A stretch of 64,000 nucleotides of DNA from Lethocerus indicus (taxonomy: Eukaryota > Arthropoda > Insecta > Hemiptera > Belostomatidae): positions 27,990,816 to 28,054,815 of the forward strand of contig JACDQD010000007.1 in the NCBI GenBank assembly GCA_019843655.1, in the 5' to 3' direction. The first letter of the stretch is position 1; each line of letters starts with the position of its first letter. Position numbers and translations under genes: made by a program. The notes beneath the pieces were generated by a model. The model worked only from the letters and a program-made list of their open reading frames with translations, was not told the DNA's origin and did not search any database. This document shows positions 60,893 to 64,000 of this stretch, in pieces.

Positions 60893-61885
60893 TTCCTAGT
60901 GATGACAATGCCAGTGATTGTACTCCAAGTATATTACTGGTTCACCTCTGTTATAAGGGACAGTTCGTCTTATAAATAACTTATGTGTGTGCCAGGATTA
61001 AAAATTTCGAAGCAAGGTGATATTCCTAGTGATGATAGTCCTAGTGATGATGGTCCTAGTGATGATGGTCCTAGTGATGATAGTCCTAGTGATGATAGTC
61101 TAGTGATGACGGTGATAGGCCATGATAGTGATAGTGACATACAAGTGATGATATTCCTAGTGATTGTATTATTAGTGGTGATATTCCTCCAGATGATAGT
61201 CCTAGTGATGATAGTCTAGTGATGACAGTGATAGGCTATGATGATAGTGATAGCGATAGGCAAGTGATGATATACCAAATTATGATATTCCTAGTGATTG
61301 TATTATTAGTGGTGATATTCATAGTGATGATATTCTTAGCGACTGTATTCCAAGTACATTACTGTTTCACCTCCGCTATAACGAACAGTTCGTCTTATGA
61401 ATGACTCCTGCCTGTGCGAGCATTAAAATCGGAGACAAGATGATATTCCTAGTGATGATATTCCAAAGGATGACAATTGTATTTCTCGTGATGACATTTG
61501 TAGCAGTACGATATTCCTAGTGACGATGTTCCTAGTGATTGTATCCCTAGTGACTTGTATACCAAATGATGATATTCCTAGTGATAATATACCTTGCAAT
61601 TATACTCATAGTGATGATATTGCTAATGGTTATATTCCCGGTGATTTTACCCCAAATGATGATGACCCTAGCGGTGCCGTTCCAAGTGATGATATTCCTA
61701 GTGATAATATACCCTGCAATTATATTCACAGTGATGATATTGCTAATGGTTATATCCCTAGTGGTTGTACCCCAAATGATGATGACCCTAGTGGTGACAT
61801 TCCTAGTGATGATGTTCCCAGTGTTTTTCCTACTGGCGACATTTACAGTGCTTATACTCTCAGTGATGACAGTCCGAAGGATAAT
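60893..61885 (+). repeat. 15-bp minisatellite with a 120-bp higher-order period
   Basis: Unit GATGATAGTCCTAGT and variants. The segment at 61568-61687 is repeated at 61688-61807 with few changes, exactly 120 bp (eight units) apart. In one frame it reads S-D-D-x-P pentapeptides; frames change between sub-blocks. Two palindromic R2 repeats are embedded (60943 and 61365). Confidence 0.9.
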
Positions 61886-63449
61886 ATTGTGAATTCCAGC
61901 CTTTGGCCCCCCTCCCCACCGACAAAACAATTTTTTTTAAAAAGCGATTTAAAAAAAAAATAATACAGCGACTGAATGGAAAAAATTGGCTTCATTTAAG
62001 CGTGGAAGCCGGCGTTTTGTAATGAATTTCCACTCGGTTTTTTGGCCGTGGACAATAAAACTGAGGCTAACTGCCAAAATACTGGAATGGGTTCCTTTTT
62101 CGGGGTGGGTGGTGGTGGTGGGGGCGGTTTACCCTTTGGTAGGGGGGTTGAAATTGCTAAGAAAGGAGACCCCCCCCCCAACTCCAGATTGCCGTCTTAA
62201 TTGCTGCTCATTTACCTCCTACCCTTAATATAATCCTCCCCTGGTGGCGGAGACGGGACGAGAAAACTGTAGCCGCTAAACTGCAACTTCAGTAGTCAAA
62301 TTACGGCGGCTCGCCGTCCACTTTCCGGAGTCGGCCCCCTTCCCCCTCTCTCCTGGGGGGGGGGTTGCTACGGGGGCATCTCAAGAAAGTTTCAACGTCC
62401 AAAATTATCATATCCGGAATGATGGGATTTCCCGATCCTCCGAGGGTAAGATTGTTCCGACCGCTGTGGGAATATAAAAATATACGGACAAAAAAAAAGA
62501 AGTTATAACTTCGCGAAGCATTTAACAAGTTTAGAATACGTGTTTTGTGGTCTGCGAGGGGGTTGGAATGGCGTAGATTTTCCCTCTCTCTGGTTTGGTC
62601 TTTTGACAGACCGGTTTCGGCCGTTCGCCGTCTTCAGTAGCGTTGTTGTTAGTCAGGGTACATATATACATGTAAAAGGGTTAATAAGAGGGGTATAAAC
62701 CCTGAATAATAGCACAGATATATACTAAACAAACCGGAATGTCGTCCAATAATGTCCTCTCGTTTATTCTCTAAACTCTTTAATATTTATGTATTAACAA
62801 AAATATGTGTATTGGCTAATTTTGCCTAAAGCGGCAAGCCGTCGACTTGTCGAGCCGGGGGTTCGTACCCCGTTTGGCGAATTTAAAATTATTCTTCCTT
62901 TTTAAATTTTTTGCGTTGAATCGCGACTAAATTTTTTAAAAAGTGAATTACAAAAATCGGCTGAAAGGAAAAAGAAAAATTATGAACGCGGTTCGAATAC
63001 AGTCGCACCCCCGGGAGTCGTAGTACTCGTGCTTAATGGCCGTGGGAGCGCAAGCCCAGCCACCCTCCCTCCGCCGTCAAGACTCGGCCTACTGAAGTTT
63101 AAGGCCCATTAACATCAAGTAAAATATTCAGTGGCTACCTCCTGGGGGGTAGTAGGGAGGATGGGGCGGCCGGGGGTTGAATTAAAGGGGAGGTCTTATC
63201 CAAATGGGAATTACCAATCTATAATCTCTTTACAGCTCTCTGTTGGTTATTCTGTGGTTTGGAATTTCCCCCCAACACCCCCTCAAGCCCCCAAAACTCA
63301 CTCCCCCAGGTTCGGTTTTAAGGAAGACCAATCAAGGGGTAGTTTCTTCGGTTCAATCTCCTTTCAGGGTGGCATTCGTCAACGTGAATACGCGGCTATC
63401 TTTGATTCTGAAAAAAAATACTTTTTATTTTAATTTTTTTTCGCCACAA
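61886..63449. other. Spacer, nothing recognised beyond one hairpin copy
   Basis: C/G runs at 62171 and 62357 and a tRNA-like fold near 62833 (see rejected items). No gene. Confidence 0.4.
62530..62658 (-). mobile_element. Hairpin-element copy, truncated at the centre
   Basis: TTTAGAATACGTGTTTTGTG, arm to CGTCTTCAGTAGCGTTGTTG and TTAGTCAGGG. The other arm is missing. Confidence 0.7.
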
Positions 63450-63840
63450 AACATGTCTGTTTTATGCGGTTTTTAGACCCAAAGTCTGCCCAAAAATGAG
63501 GTTTTTAGGCGCAATATCGACCCAAAAATGCTTTTTTTTTAGGTCAAAATCGGCCCAAAAATGCGGTTTTTAGGCCTAAAATAGGCCAACAAATGCGGTT
63601 TGTAGGCCCAAAAATGCGGTTTTTAGGTGCGAAATCAGTTCAAAAAGTGGTTTTTAGGCTCAAAATCGGCCCAAAAATGCGGTCTTTGGCCCAAGAATTC
63701 GGTTTTAGTCGCAAAATCGGCCCAAAATGATGTTTTTAGGCGCAAAATCATCCATAAATGCGCTTTTTAGGCGCAAAGTCAGCTCAAGAAAGCGGTTTTA
63801 GGCCCAGAAATGCGGTTTTTGGGACCAGAAATGCTGTTTG
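63450..63840 (+). repeat. About 33-bp satellite, block 4, forward
   Basis: Same family 3.5 kb further on: ATGCGGTTTTTAGGC, CAAAATCGGCCCAAAAATG. Confidence 0.88.
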
Positions 63841-64000
63841 TTCACAAAATTGTTTCATACAAGCCCTATGGTGTGGACCATACGAAAGCGTTACCGACGG
63901 TTTGCAGTTTACAGATTTTATTTTCAACTAATAGACGCAATATCTCTTTTATTTATTCTATCAGTTCTGGAGGAAAATCAGGAAACGGGGAAGATAATTT

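Noticed and set aside
62819..62886. tRNA-like fold with GGGGGTTCGTACCCCG as a possible T arm
   Set aside because: The apparent T loop has six or a non-standard seven bases, the D arm is missing and the total is about 58 bases. At best a tRNA-derived fragment; no anticodon can be assigned.

Overview
The window is nuclear DNA of an animal, most likely an insect or another arthropod. The signs are spliced introns with GT/AG borders, several mariner-type transposon remnants, a jockey-like LINE tail, and an interstitial array built on the arthropod telomere unit TTAGG. I cannot name the species.

Region 1 (about 1-18.3 kb, minus strand) holds the one gene I can support: the orthologue of RSF1 (remodeling and spacing factor 1, HBXAP; the large subunit of the ISWI/SNF2H chromatin-assembly complex RSF). 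Nineteen coding exons can be placed by eye, from an ATG at 18314 to an exon cut off by the left edge. The pieces are a WHIM/WSD-type N terminus (exons 1-4), a very long acidic Ser/Asp/Glu-rich exon 4, an exon of poly-Glu, poly-Ala and RG repeats (exon 5), a complete Cys4-His-Cys3 PHD finger (exon 10), and a chain of small acidic and basic C-terminal exons. Exon phases agree everywhere except at two points (exons 7 and 17), where one base seems to be missing.

Region 2 (18.3-64 kb) has no protein-coding gene that I can support. It is a repeat landscape. The dominant component is a hairpin element of about 130-390 bp, present in about 37 complete or partial copies (three in RSF1 introns). It has two inverted arms, a tail on one side only, and flanking direct repeats of 9-14 bp at many copies. 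Around it lie four mariner deletion derivatives plus a solo mariner end, three LINE fragments, inverted composite duplications (33.5 with 39.5 kb; 41.5 with 42.2 kb), and several unrelated satellites. These are a 42-bp array (44.5-47.5 kb), a 33-bp family that flips orientation (58.3-59.9 and 63.4-63.8 kb), a 15-bp array with a 120-bp higher-order period (60.9-61.9 kb), a 16-bp array (40.5-41.1 kb), a 10-bp TTAGG/TTATG array (37.2-37.5 kb), a 9-bp array (32.85-33.12 kb) and several microsatellites.

The most unusual feature is the hairpin family. Its one-sided tail, mostly one-sided truncation and variable flanking repeats look more like retrotransposition of a self-folding RNA than like an ordinary symmetric DNA MITE. 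This is inference from reading the copies and needs alignment.
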